Shown one piece after another: positions 15,894 through 24,786 of a stretch of DNA of 64,000 nt. The translations under genes and the position numbers were made by a program. The stretch covers positions 62,001-126,000 of the forward strand of contig JBCBCY010000006.1 in assembly GCA_038530285.1 (NCBI GenBank), in the 5' to 3' direction. Below the pieces are notes generated by a model. That model had not been told where the DNA came from, did no database searches, and saw only the letters and a list, made by a program, of their open reading frames with translations. Source of the stretch: JASJAR01 sp038530285. GTDB taxonomy: Bacteria; Pseudomonadota; Alphaproteobacteria; Rhodobacterales; Rhodobacteraceae. The stretch's first letter is position 1; the number at the start of each line of letters is the position of its first letter.

Positions 15894-17917
15894 CGCGCGC
15901 GGGAATTCCACAGCCGCTGGCCTGCGCGGTCGGCGGCGGTGACAATCCGCACGCCATTTTCATCTTCGAAAATCGCCAAGGCACCCGTTTCGCGCAGCCG
16001 GGACTGGTCGAACAGATTGCAGTCGCCGGGCGTCTCTGCCTGACCGGAGTAAACCACCAGATCGGCGGTCCGACAGGCTTCGGCCAGCCGGTCGCGCGCG
16101 CCGTGCCCTGTCAGGTGGATGGCCCGCATCGTTCCAATCTGGAACACGCGCCGCCCCGCTTCGCCTTCGAACCCGCCCCGTTCGGCCGCGCCGGCCTGAA
16201 CCACGGGATCACCGTCGTTTTCCAGCCAGCTGCGCGCCGAAAACCCGTCACCACGTGGTTTCGACAACGCGCGACCATCGGTTTTCATCAGCCCGACAAG
16301 GCCCCCGGTGTCCGACACCAGAACAGCCGGGCGCGGCGTGTGGGCCCAAAGAACAACGGCTGCCACAACCAGTGCCGCCCCTGCCACGCGCGTGGGATGG
16401 CGCCAAAGGATCACCACCAGACACCCCAGCGCAAAGATCGGCAGTGCATAGCCCGGCGGGGCATGAACAAATGACAACGCCCCATCCCAGCTTGCCACCC
16501 GGTCGGCCACCCCCACGATCCAGCGGATGGGCGGGTCCATGATCCAAAGTCCGATGTGGTGCAGCCCGAACGGCGCGAGTACCGCCGCCAGAACCGCAAA
16601 TGGCATGATGACAGCCCCCATCAAGGGCACCGACAGCAGGTTTGCGATCAACCCGTAGTGCGGGATCTGGTTGAAATGCGCCGCCGCAATCGGTGCGGTG
16701 GCCGCGCCGGCCACCACCGATGAGACCACCAGCCCCACCACGCCTTGGGCCCAACGAGGGATGCGTTGGCGTATCTCATTGCGGTCGCGCATCCAGCCGA
16801 ACACCGCCACCAGCGCGGTGGTCGCGGCAAACGACATCTGAAACCCCGGGCCCATCAGCGCCTCGGGCCGCAGCGCCAGCACCACCAGCGCGGCCAATGC
16901 GACAGACCGCAAGCTGAGTGCGCGCCGGTCAAACAGCACCGCCACCAGCATGACCGCGACCATGATAAAGGCCCGCTCGGTGGCGACATTGCCGCCAGAC
17001 AGCGCCAGGTAGACCGCGCCCGCCATCAAGGCGACAACCGCGGCCACCTTCTTGGCATCAATCCGCAGCGACACGGCAGGCAGCAGGGCCAGGCCAGATC
17101 GCAATGCGGCGAAGATGAACCCGGTCAGCAATCCCATGTGCAGACCCGAGATCGCCAGAAGATGCGCAAGATTCGCTGCCCGCAAATCCTCCATCACCTC
17201 CAACGGGATCCCCGACCGGTCGCCGACTGTGATCGCAGCCGCCACCCCGCCCGGCGTGCCGGGAAGAACGCGCTTGATCTCGGCCGATATGGACATGCGC
17301 AATCGCCAAAGCCACAGCGCGCGCGCCCCGTCCGGTGGGGCCAAGGTGACCACCGGCACACGGGTGTAACCCACAGCACCCAGCCCTTGAAACCAGGCCT
17401 GACGGCGAAAATCAAAACCGCCGGGCTCCACCGGTCCGTTGGGCGGTGACAAATGCCCCGTCAGCCCGATGATCCGGCCGGGTTCGGCCGTGAAATGTGC
17501 CTGATCGCCGTGCAGCGACACCCGCACCTTGGCCGGGGTGCGATCTGGCGCCATGCGCGCCAGAACGACCTGGTCCAGCGTCAGGCGCACCTTGTCGGAC
17601 GCAGACCGGTCGATCCCGATGATCCGGCCTTCCACAGGCCCGTAATAGCGAAATCCAAGCGCCGGTTCGGCCACCCAGTGGCTGCGCTGACCTGCCGCAA
17701 GGAGCCCCAGAAGAACAAAAAGGGCCGCCACCGGCCAAACCCTGCCCCGCCAAACGGTCAAAATCAGCCCGAGCCCAAGCACCGCAAGCCCCGCGACGCC
17801 CAGCCACATCACGCGCCCGGGCTCCTGGTCCAGCGCAAAGTAAATCCCGATGCCAGCGGCGAAAAACACCGGCGTCCAGGGGAAAAGGTGGCCGCGCTGA
17901 TCTTCCAGCAAGTCCAT
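15887..17917 (-). CDS. comEC: ComEC/Rec2-family DNA-uptake channel protein
   Basis: A 676-residue polytopic inner-membrane protein. Two early helices are followed by a DUF4131-like periplasmic domain (about residues 60-200) and then the Competence domain, with LLAISGLHMGLLTGF and roughly ten hydrophobic segments to about residue 510. The family translocates single-stranded DNA into the cytoplasm. The C-terminal 150 residues keep isolated traces (LVSDTGGLVGLM, AIHLTGHG) but I do not see the HXHXDH motif of a full beta-lactamase-like domain. Start is ATG 17917, with a GTG six codons earlier as alternative. It is convergent with lexA and divergent from gltX. Confidence 0.88.
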   Translation of the reverse strand: MDLLEDQRGHLFPWTPVFFAAGIGIYFALDQEPGRVMWLGVAGLAVLGLGLILTVWRGRVWPVAALFVLLGLLAAGQRSHWVAEPALGFRYYGPVEGRIIGIDRSASDKVRLTLDQVVLARMAPDRTPAKVRVSLHGDQAHFTAEPGRIIGLTGHLSPPNGPVEPGGFDFRRQAWFQGLGAVGYTRVPVVTLAPPDGARALWLWRLRMSISAEIKRVLPGTPGGVAAAITVGDRSGIPLEVMEDLRAANLAHLLAISGLHMGLLTGFIFAALRSGLALLPAVSLRIDAKKVAAVVALMAGAVYLALSGGNVATERAFIMVAVMLVAVLFDRRALSLRSVALAALVVLALRPEALMGPGFQMSFAATTALVAVFGWMRDRNEIRQRIPRWAQGVVGLVVSSVVAGAATAPIAAAHFNQIPHYGLIANLLSVPLMGAVIMPFAVLAAVLAPFGLHHIGLWIMDPPIRWIVGVADRVASWDGALSFVHAPPGYALPIFALGCLVVILWRHPTRVAGAALVVAAVVLWAHTPRPAVLVSDTGGLVGLMKTDGRALSKPRGDGFSARSWLENDGDPVVQAGAAERGGFEGEAGRRVFQIGTMRAIHLTGHGARDRLAEACRTADLVVYSGQAETPGDCNLFDQSRLRETGALAIFEDENGVRIVTAADRAGQRLWNSRARQ

Positions 17918-18007
17918 GAACCCTGCCCTTGTCACCTTCCGGCGGCTTGATTAGAAACTGATGAAACATTTGCTGAAGCATAGTTTCCAAAAGGTTAACT
18001 CGAGCGC

Positions 18008-19423
18008 ATGTCCGACAGCACAGGTGACCGACCGGTCGTAACGCGCTTTGCGCCCTCCCCCACGGGCTATCTGCACATCGGCGGGGCCCGCACAGCCCTG
18101 TTCAACTGGTTGTTCGCGCGCAGTCGCGGCGGCCGGTTTTTGTTGCGGATCGAAGACACCGATCGCCAACGCTCCACCCCCGAAGCGACCGAAGCGATTT
18201 TCGAAGGCCTGACCTGGCTGGGGCTTGACTGGGACGGCGATGCGGTCAGCCAGTTCGCCCGCGCCGGACGACACGCCGAGGTCGCCCAGATCATGCTCGA
18301 TGCCGGCTACGCCTATAAGTGCTTTTCCACCCAGGCCGAGATCGAGGCCTACCGCGAAGCGGCAAAGGCCGAAGGGCGCTCAACCCTGTTTCGCTCGCCC
18401 TGGCGCGATGTCACGCTCGACAAGCACCCCGAAAAACCCTTCGTTGTGCGCCTGAAAGCCCCGCGTGAAGGCGAAACCGTGATCGAAGACGCCGTGCAGG
18501 GCCGGGTCCGGGTGAAGAACGAACAGCTCGACGACATGATCCTGCTGCGCTCAAACGGGACGCCGACCTATATGCTCGCCGTCGTGGTCGATGATTTCGA
18601 CATGGGCATCACCCATGTGATCCGAGGCGATGATCATCTGACCAATGCCGCGCGTCAGTGCCAGATCTGGCGGCTGATGGGCTGGGACGAACCGACCTGG
18701 GCGCATATCCCGCTGATCCACGGTGAGGACGGCAAGAAGATGTCCAAACGCCACGGTGCGGTCAGCATGACCGAATACCAGGCGGCGGGCTTTTCCGCGG
18801 ACGGGATGCGCAATTATCTGGCGCGGCTCGGCTGGAGCCATGGCAATGACGAGTTCTTCACCACCGAACAGGCGCTCGAATGGTTCAACCTTGAAGACAT
18901 CAAGCGCTCTCCGGCGCGGTTTGACACCACAAAACTGGCCAATCTGTCTGGACAGCACATCGCCGTCAGCGACGATGCTGCACTCGTAGCAGAAGTGCTG
19001 GAATATCTGCACGCCAGCGGGCGCGCCGACCTGACCGATGACCAGGGTATGGCGCTGCAAAGGGCGATGTATTCGCTGAAAGATCGCGCGAAAACCTTTG
19101 TCGAACTTCTTGAGAAAGCGGACTTTATTCTGAAGACCCGACCGATCGAGCCAGATGAGAAAGCTCAAAAGCAACTCAATTCGGCATCCCGTCGTATACT
19201 GGGTGAATTGACGCCGCACCTGCAAAATGCTAGCTGGGACCGCGACACGCTTGAAGGGGTTGTCAGCGCCTGTGCTGCCGAAAATGGCATCAAGATGGGC
19301 AAGCTTGCGGGGCCGATGCGGGCCGCACTTGCCGGGCGCACCGTATCCCCAAGCGTTTTCGACATGATGCTGGTCCTCGGGCGCGAAGAAACCATCGCGC
19401 GGATCGAAGACGCAGCTTCCTGA
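18008..19423 (+). CDS. gltX: Glutamyl-tRNA synthetase
   Basis: Charges tRNA-Glu. The 471-residue class I synthetase has the HIGH-type signature SPTGYLHIGGARTALFNWLF near residues 17-36 and KMSKRHG near residue 245. Length is typical. Many alphaproteobacteria carry two gltX genes, one of which may misacylate tRNA-Gln for amidation; I cannot tell which form this is. It is divergent from comEC and sits just before gltA. Confidence 0.95.
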   Translation: MSDSTGDRPVVTRFAPSPTGYLHIGGARTALFNWLFARSRGGRFLLRIEDTDRQRSTPEATEAIFEGLTWLGLDWDGDAVSQFARAGRHAEVAQIMLDAGYAYKCFSTQAEIEAYREAAKAEGRSTLFRSPWRDVTLDKHPEKPFVVRLKAPREGETVIEDAVQGRVRVKNEQLDDMILLRSNGTPTYMLAVVVDDFDMGITHVIRGDDHLTNAARQCQIWRLMGWDEPTWAHIPLIHGEDGKKMSKRHGAVSMTEYQAAGFSADGMRNYLARLGWSHGNDEFFTTEQALEWFNLEDIKRSPARFDTTKLANLSGQHIAVSDDAALVAEVLEYLHASGRADLTDDQGMALQRAMYSLKDRAKTFVELLEKADFILKTRPIEPDEKAQKQLNSASRRILGELTPHLQNASWDRDTLEGVVSACAAENGIKMGKLAGPMRAALAGRTVSPSVFDMMLVLGREETIARIEDAAS

Positions 19424-19474
19424 CATTCAATTTGCCCTGCCGGGATCGGCTATTGGGGCCGACCGGAGGACCGC

Positions 19475-20770
19475 ATGCTCGACGCGAAGAAGACTGCGAC
19501 ACTTTCAATCGACGGCAAGACGCTTGAACTGCCATTGCTGAGCCCAAGCGCGGGCCCCGACGTCATCGATATCCGCAAGCTTTACGGCCAGGCGGATGTC
19601 TTCACTTATGACCCCGGCTTCACCTCGACGGCAGCCTGTGATTCCACGATCACCTTTATCGATGGCGAAAAGGGCGAGCTTCTGCACCGGGGCTATCCAA
19701 TCGACCAACTGGCCGAAAAGTCTCACTTTCTGGAAGTCTGCTACCTTCTGCTTTATGGCGATCTGCCCACCGCAACCCAGCTTGAGGATTTCGAAGGCCG
19801 GGTGACAATGCACACCATGCTGCATGAGCAGATGCAGAATTTCTTCCGCGGGTTCCGGCGCGATGCGCACCCCATGGCGATCATGGTGGGCGTCGTTGGC
19901 GCGATGTCGGCGTTTTATCCAGACAGCACCGATGTCAGCGACCCCTGGCAGCGCGAGGTCGCGTCCATCCGGTTGATCGCCAAAATGCCGACGATTGCCG
20001 CCTGGGCCTATAAATACTCGATCGGTCAGCCGTTCGTGTATCCGCGCAATGACCTCGACTATGCGTCGAACTTCCTGCGCATGTGCTTTGCGGTGCCGGC
20101 CGAAGATTATGTGGTCGACCCGATCTTGTCGCGCGCGATGGACCGGATCTTCACGCTGCATGCCGACCACGAACAAAACGCGTCGACATCGACAGTGCGG
20201 CTGGCGTCCTCTTCAGGGGCGAACCCATTCGCCTGTATCGCTGCGGGGATTGCGTGCCTTTGGGGGCCGGCCCATGGGGGGGCAAACCAGGCCTGCCTCG
20301 AGATGCTGCGCGAGATTGGCACGCCTGAACGGATCCCGGAGTTTATCGCGCGGGCCAAGGACAAAGACGACCCGTTCCGCCTGATGGGCTTTGGTCACCG
20401 GGTGTACAAAAACTTCGATCCGCGCGCGCGGGTAATGAAGCAATCAGCAGATGAGGTCCTTGACCTTCTGGGGATTGAAAACAACCCCACCCTGCAGGTT
20501 GCCAAGGTGCTGGAACAGGCCGCGATTGACGACCCCTATTTTGCCGAGCGGAAGCTCTACCCGAATGTGGATTTCTATTCCGGCATCATCCTTGATGCGA
20601 TGGGCTTCCCGACCTCGATGTTCACACCGATCTTCGCCCTGGCCCGCACCGTGGGCTGGATTTCCCAGTGGAAAGAAATGATTGCCGATCCACAGTTGAA
20701 AATCGGCCGGCCGCGCCAGCTTTATGTTGGCCCGACCCAGCGCGACTACATCGAGGTGGAAGACCGTTAA
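19475..20770 (+). CDS. gltA: Citrate synthase
   Basis: Condenses acetyl-CoA with oxaloacetate to start the TCA cycle. The 431-residue type II enzyme shows GPAHGGANQACLEML with the active-site His, MGFGHRVYKNFDPRARVMK, and the family start around KKTATLSIDGKTLELP. CGGAGGACCGC precedes the ATG. The stop codon lies inside a perfect 8-base hairpin (20761-20780), immediately followed by a full copy of the dispersed repeat, which probably marks the transcript end. Confidence 0.97.
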   Translation: MLDAKKTATLSIDGKTLELPLLSPSAGPDVIDIRKLYGQADVFTYDPGFTSTAACDSTITFIDGEKGELLHRGYPIDQLAEKSHFLEVCYLLLYGDLPTATQLEDFEGRVTMHTMLHEQMQNFFRGFRRDAHPMAIMVGVVGAMSAFYPDSTDVSDPWQREVASIRLIAKMPTIAAWAYKYSIGQPFVYPRNDLDYASNFLRMCFAVPAEDYVVDPILSRAMDRIFTLHADHEQNASTSTVRLASSSGANPFACIAAGIACLWGPAHGGANQACLEMLREIGTPERIPEFIARAKDKDDPFRLMGFGHRVYKNFDPRARVMKQSADEVLDLLGIENNPTLQVAKVLEQAAIDDPYFAERKLYPNVDFYSGIILDAMGFPTSMFTPIFALARTVGWISQWKEMIADPQLKIGRPRQLYVGPTQRDYIEVEDR

Positions 20771-20780
20771 GAAACGGTCT
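20761..20780 (+). terminator. Hairpin spanning the gltA stop codon
   Basis: AGACCGTT-aaga-AACGGTCT forms a perfect 8-base stem with a four-base loop; the TAA stop is at 20768-20770 on its left shoulder. There is no T-tract, but the next 60 bases hold further stems of the dispersed repeat, so together they could stop or stabilise the gltA transcript. Confidence 0.55.
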
Positions 20781-20781
20781 T

Positions 20782-20838
20782 GGGGGGCTCTGCCCCCCGC
20801 GCTTCGCGCTCCCCCCGGGATATTTTAAGGGAGATGAA
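20782..20838 (+). repeat. Dispersed 3'-flank repeat, full copy downstream of gltA
   Basis: Order of parts: GGGGGGC-tct-GCCCCCC hairpin, GCGC-ttc-GCGC hairpin, a C-rich run, then ggatattttaagggagatg. Compared with the 12461 copy (read on the minus strand), the outer stem is kept, while the second stem differs in sequence but remains self-complementary. Confidence 0.75.
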
Positions 20839-20892
20839 GGCAAAAGGGCTGCCGCTATGGCATGGTCCAGCCGTCTTGGATACCGGCCGCGC

Positions 20893-20920
20893 AAATTTTA
20901 GACAAATCTATCTAAAATTT
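20893..20920. promoter_or_regulatory. AT-rich inverted repeat between gltA and the hydratase gene
   Basis: AAATTTTAGA (20893-20902) and TCTAAAATTT (20911-20920) are perfect 10-base arms around an 8-base spacer, in a GC-rich genome. It lies between convergent genes, so a bidirectional terminator is possible, but the arms also look like a protein-binding dyad. Confidence 0.5.
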
Positions 20921-20950
20921 TCGTTCCTCTTGCCGGAAATACCTCGGGGT

Positions 20951-20967
20951 CTGGGGCAGAGCCCCAG
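20951..20967 (-). repeat. Partial dispersed repeat (outer hairpin only)
   Basis: CTGGGGC-aga-GCCCCAG is the outer stem of the dispersed repeat, with the same AGA/TCT loop as the full copies. It sits 14 bases past the stop of the minus-strand hydratase gene and could serve as its 3' stem. Confidence 0.6.
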
Positions 20968-20980
20968 CGGGTCCAACAGG

Positions 20981-21757
20981 TCACCGACCTTCAAATTTCG
21001 CGGGGCGTTTTTCCAAGAACGCCATCACGCCTTCACGGAAGTCACGCGTCTTGCCCGCTTTGCCCTGAAGACGCGCTTCTAGAAGCATCTGGGTTTCAAG
21101 GTCATTGTCAAAGCTCGCGCGCAGCGCTTCTTTGGTGCGCGCATAAGCCTCGGTCGGGCCCGCGGCCAGATGGGCCGCGCGCGCGCGCCAATGGGCGTCG
21201 AATTCCGCATCAGCGACTGCTTCCCAGATCATCCCCCAGTCCGACGCCTGGCGTGCCGTGATCGGCTCGGCAAACAGGGCCGCCCCCATTGCTTTGGAAA
21301 AGCCCATCTGGCGGGGCAGCCAATAGGTGCCGCCTGCGTCCGGGATCAGCCCAATCCGCGTGAAGGCTTGTAAAAAGACCGCGCGTTCGGACGCAATCAC
21401 CACATCTGCGGCCAATGCCAGGTTGGCCCCTGCCCCGGCGGCGGCTCCATTGACGGCCGCAATCACCGGCAGCGGGCAATCGTAGATCGCCTTCAGAAGT
21501 GGGATATACTCGTCGCGCAACGTCCGTTCCAGGTCAGCTGACCCCGCCGACGCCCGGTCCCCCAGGTCCTGGCCGGAACAAAACGCCTCGCCCGCGCCGG
21601 TCATCACCAACACCCGGGCAGATTTTTCTGCCGATTTGACCGCATGCAGCAATTCCGCACGCATCTGGATGTTGAGCGCATTGCGCACATCGGGTCGGTT
21701 CAAGGTGATCACGCCAACCCCGTCGGTGATGGCAAGGCCGATGGTCTGATAATCCAT
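20981..21757 (-). CDS. Enoyl-CoA hydratase/isomerase family protein, PaaG-like
   Basis: A 258-residue crotonase-fold protein. It shows GVGVITLNRPDVRNALN, the oxyanion-hole segment AFCSGQDLGDR, and IAAVNGAAAGAGANLALAADVVIAS. FTRIGLIPDAGGTYWLPRQMG resembles the phenylacetyl-CoA epoxide isomerase PaaG more than a housekeeping hydratase, with Asp where hydratases have the second Glu. No other phenylacetate gene is near, so assignment to that pathway is inference. A TetR-type palindrome lies 36 bases upstream of the start. Confidence 0.85.
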   Translation of the reverse strand: MDYQTIGLAITDGVGVITLNRPDVRNALNIQMRAELLHAVKSAEKSARVLVMTGAGEAFCSGQDLGDRASAGSADLERTLRDEYIPLLKAIYDCPLPVIAAVNGAAAGAGANLALAADVVIASERAVFLQAFTRIGLIPDAGGTYWLPRQMGFSKAMGAALFAEPITARQASDWGMIWEAVADAEFDAHWRARAAHLAAGPTEAYARTKEALRASFDNDLETQMLLEARLQGKAGKTRDFREGVMAFLEKRPAKFEGR

Positions 21758-21792
21758 GGGATGTCCTTCTGGTCGCTGTGCCAGACTTAAGT

Positions 21793-21806
21793 GAACCGAT
21801 CGGTTC
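21793..21806. promoter_or_regulatory. Palindrome upstream of the PaaG-like gene
   Basis: GAACCGATCGGTTC is a perfect 14-base palindrome 36 bases before the start of the minus-strand hydratase gene. The ACCG-CGGT form is common in operators of TetR-family repressors of acyl-CoA catabolism. No tetR gene is in the window. Confidence 0.5.
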
Positions 21807-21883
21807 GCAAAAGGGCAAACGTCGCGTTATCGCCAAATCCGAACAGAAGCTGCGTGGTCTGGCGCCTGCGCCCGCCGCCGACC

Positions 21884-22333
21884 CTAGCCGCCCAACAGCT
21901 CTTTCAGGCGGGCTTTTTCGTCATCGCTCAGATCGGTCTCTGGCGTCGGGGCCGCCGCCCGGCTGCGGACATAGGCAAAGCTTGCGCCCAAGGCCACCAG
22001 CAGCATCAAGGGGGCTGCGGCCCATAAGACCAGGTTGGCCCCTTGCGCGCGCGGGGTCATCAACACAACCTCGCCGTAGCGATCGACAAAAAAATCGAGC
22101 ACATCGGCATCGCTAGCCCCGTCCGCAATCAGCGCGCGCACCATCAGGCGGGCATCGCGAGCCCAATCCGCATTGGACGAGGCGATGTTTTCGGACCGGC
22201 ATTGCACGCACCGGATTTCATCGTCGAGCGCATTGGCGCGGGCCTCCAGAACCGGATCGGCCAGCATCTCGTCTGGCTCAACCGCAAACGCAGGTGCGCC
22301 CAGAAGTAAAAGGATCAGCGCCAGCCGGATCAT
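21884..22333 (-). CDS. ccmH: Cytochrome c maturation protein CcmH
   Basis: Periplasmic thiol-disulfide component that presents reduced apocytochrome c for haem attachment. The 149-residue product has a signal-like start (MIRLALILLLLGAPAFAVEP), the C42-X2-C45 redox motif in EIRCVQCRSENIASSNA, and a second membrane helix near residue 105. ATG 22333 overlaps the ccmF stop by four bases; a longer in-frame reading has no support. Confidence 0.94.
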   Translation of the reverse strand: MIRLALILLLLGAPAFAVEPDEMLADPVLEARANALDDEIRCVQCRSENIASSNADWARDARLMVRALIADGASDADVLDFFVDRYGEVVLMTPRAQGANLVLWAAAPLMLLVALGASFAYVRSRAAAPTPETDLSDDEKARLKELLGG

Positions 22334-24303
22334 TCGGCCGGTACCGCTTTTACGGGCCGCGCCCGCGCGCCGCCCGCGACCCGGGTGCGCCGGTCGGTCA
22401 GGGACAGAACGCCGCCCAACGCCATGATGATGCATCCTGCCCAGATCCAGTTGGCGAAGGGTTTGATGAAGACGCGCACCGCCCAGCCGCCGCCCTGTTG
22501 GGGGTCGCCGATCACCACGTAAAGGTCGCGGAACACCCCGTTGAGAATGGCCGCTTCGGTGGTCGGCATCCCCGCCACCGGATAGACCCGCTTTTCGGGA
22601 AACAAGGTCGCGACCGGGGCACCATCGCGCGAAAGGCTGATCTCAGCCATGGTCGACAGGTAATTGGGCCCTTCGAAACGGCGCACATCGTTCAACGTGA
22701 CCTCATAGCGCCCGACGCTGTAGCTTTCGCCGGGGTTGGCGACACGAATGTCTTCGACCGTATAAGCGCTCAACGCGGCGACCCCGATGAAGGTGATGCC
22801 GAGGCCGGCATGCGACACCGCCTTGCCCCAGTCGGCGCGTGGCAGGGTCGCAAGGCGCCGAAGCTTTTGGGCAATTGCGCCCCGACCCGCGCGGGTCCAA
22901 AGCTCCGTCGCAGCGCCTGCCACCAGCCAGACCCCAAGTGCGATGCCGAATGGGGCCAGCGCCGATCGGCCTGAGGTCACCGCATAGGCCAAACCGCCCA
23001 CGGCAACCGCCAGAACAAGGGCCGGGATCAGCGACCGCGCCGGACGGCCCAGCTTGGCGCGTTTCCACGGCAGAAGGGCTGCCAACGGCAAAACCACCCC
23101 GAGGGCCAGAAAGAACGGCGTGAAGGCGGCGTTGAAAAAGGGCGGACCGACCGACAGCCGCTGACCCCATAACATCTCGGCAATCAGCGGCCACATCGTG
23201 CCCACAAAAACCACGAAGCACGACACCGCCAGAAGGATGTTGTTGACGATCAGCGCCCCTTCCCGGCTGACCGGTTGGAACACGCCGGTGGCCTGCATCG
23301 TCGATGATCGCAACGCAAACAGCGTCAGCGCGCCGCCCATGAACACCCCCGTGATCACCAGCAGCAGGGCACCGCGATCCGGGTCATTGGCGAACGCATG
23401 GACCGATGTCAGCACGCCCGAGCGCACGATGAACGCCCCGATCAGCGAAAACCCGAACGCCAGGATCGCCAGCAGGATCGTCCAGGCCTTCAACGCCTCA
23501 CGCTTTTCGACCACGATGGCCGAATGCAGCAAGGCCGCCGCGATCAGCCAGGGCATGAAGGACGCGTTTTCCACCGGATCCCAGAACCAAAAACCGCCCC
23601 AACCCAGTTCGTAATAGGCCCACCAGGACCCCAGCGCGATGCCCACGGTCAGGTTGGTCCAGGCCAGAAGCGTCCAGGGGCGCACCCAGCGGCCCCAGGC
23701 GGCATCGACCCGGCCCTCGATCAGGGCCGCGACCGCGAAGGAAAACGCCATCGAAAGGCCCACGTAGCCCACATATAAAAACGGCGGATGAAACGCCAGG
23801 CCGGGGTCCTGCAGCAAAGGGTTCAGGTCGCGGCCGTTCAGGGGTGGGATTTCAAGGCGCAAAAACGGATTGGACGTAAAGATCAAAAACGCCAGGAATG
23901 CCACCCCGATAGCCCCTTGAACCGCCAGAACCCGCGCGCGCAGCGTCTCGGGCAGCGCCCCGCCAAACCAGGCCCCAAGCGCGCCAAACAGCGCCAGGAT
24001 CAGGCACCACAACAGCATCGAGCCTTCATGATTGCCCCAAACGCCCGTGACCTTGAAAAGCATCGGCTTGTCGGTGTGCGAATTCAGCATCACCAGCCTG
24101 AGCGAGAAATCCGACGTCACAAAAGCATACGTCAACGCGCCAAATGAAAACGCCAGCAGCAGCATCTGGGCCGAGGCCGCAGGCTCGGCCAGCGCCATCC
24201 ATCCGCGATACCCTTTGTGCGCCCCGACCATCGGGACAACAGCCTGCGCAATGGCGACAACAAAGGCGAGGATCAGCGCGAAATGACCGAGTTCGACTAT
24301 CAT
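22330..24303 (-). CDS. ccmF: Cytochrome c haem lyase subunit CcmF
   Basis: Large integral membrane subunit of the haem ligation complex. The 657-residue protein has many transmembrane segments, WGNHEGSMLLWCLILALFG near residue 90 and the tryptophan-rich WWD haem-handling domain GWGGFWFWDPVENASFMPW near residue 236. It is coupled to ccmH by ATGA. In compact loci ccmE precedes ccmF closely; here 2 kb of other genes separate them. Confidence 0.96.
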   Translation of the reverse strand: MIVELGHFALILAFVVAIAQAVVPMVGAHKGYRGWMALAEPAASAQMLLLAFSFGALTYAFVTSDFSLRLVMLNSHTDKPMLFKVTGVWGNHEGSMLLWCLILALFGALGAWFGGALPETLRARVLAVQGAIGVAFLAFLIFTSNPFLRLEIPPLNGRDLNPLLQDPGLAFHPPFLYVGYVGLSMAFSFAVAALIEGRVDAAWGRWVRPWTLLAWTNLTVGIALGSWWAYYELGWGGFWFWDPVENASFMPWLIAAALLHSAIVVEKREALKAWTILLAILAFGFSLIGAFIVRSGVLTSVHAFANDPDRGALLLVITGVFMGGALTLFALRSSTMQATGVFQPVSREGALIVNNILLAVSCFVVFVGTMWPLIAEMLWGQRLSVGPPFFNAAFTPFFLALGVVLPLAALLPWKRAKLGRPARSLIPALVLAVAVGGLAYAVTSGRSALAPFGIALGVWLVAGAATELWTRAGRGAIAQKLRRLATLPRADWGKAVSHAGLGITFIGVAALSAYTVEDIRVANPGESYSVGRYEVTLNDVRRFEGPNYLSTMAEISLSRDGAPVATLFPEKRVYPVAGMPTTEAAILNGVFRDLYVVIGDPQQGGGWAVRVFIKPFANWIWAGCIIMALGGVLSLTDRRTRVAGGARARPVKAVPAE

Positions 24304-24363
24304 GTCGGGTAGGTAACCCGCCCCGGGCCCACATCCAAGCGGATGCGCTACCGTGTCGCGCGC

Positions 24364-24786
24364 CTAAACGGTGATATGAATAAGAAGTGACACCAGCAGC
24401 GACCCGATGACCGGGAAAATGTAGGCCACCCGCGGCAAACTCAGCGACGACTGGATCACCCCGAAATGCAGGATCGCGCCCACACAATACAGTGACACAA
24501 AGCCCAACAGGGCGGCGTTGTCCTCCATCGCTTCAGGGCGTTCAAACACCCGGTATAGCCACCACCAGCCCATCACAGTCGATGCCCCTGCCCAGGAAAA
24601 CGACATGCCCAGGGCCAGCGGGGTCGCACGTTTGTACCAAAGCCAGAAAAACGTGCCTGAGATCATCAGCCCCATCAGCGAAATCGCACCGTAGCTGATG
24701 GCATAGGCCGCGCCGAACCCGAACACGACATCGACGGCGATCAACCCGCCGCAGAACAGAAAAAATAGCGTGAATGCCTGTTTCAT
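24364..24786 (-). CDS. Four-helix membrane protein of unknown function
   Basis: A 140-residue protein with four hydrophobic segments (about residues 5-27, 32-50, 56-75 and 112-137) and a conserved-looking WWWLYRVFERP loop. Its ATG overlaps the stop of the 43-residue gene upstream (ATGA), so it is part of the same translated run as the holin and endolysin. I do not recognise a family. It could be an accessory of the lysis cassette or simply a neighbour of ccmF, 60 bases downstream. Confidence 0.7.
   Translation of the reverse strand: MKQAFTLFFLFCGGLIAVDVVFGFGAAYAISYGAISLMGLMISGTFFWLWYKRATPLALGMSFSWAGASTVMGWWWLYRVFERPEAMEDNAALLGFVSLYCVGAILHFGVIQSSLSLPRVAYIFPVIGSLLVSLLIHITV

Noticed and set aside
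18109..18130. A GTTC-N8-GTTC resembling an SOS box within gltX
   Set aside because: Spacer is eight rather than seven and it lies inside a coding region.
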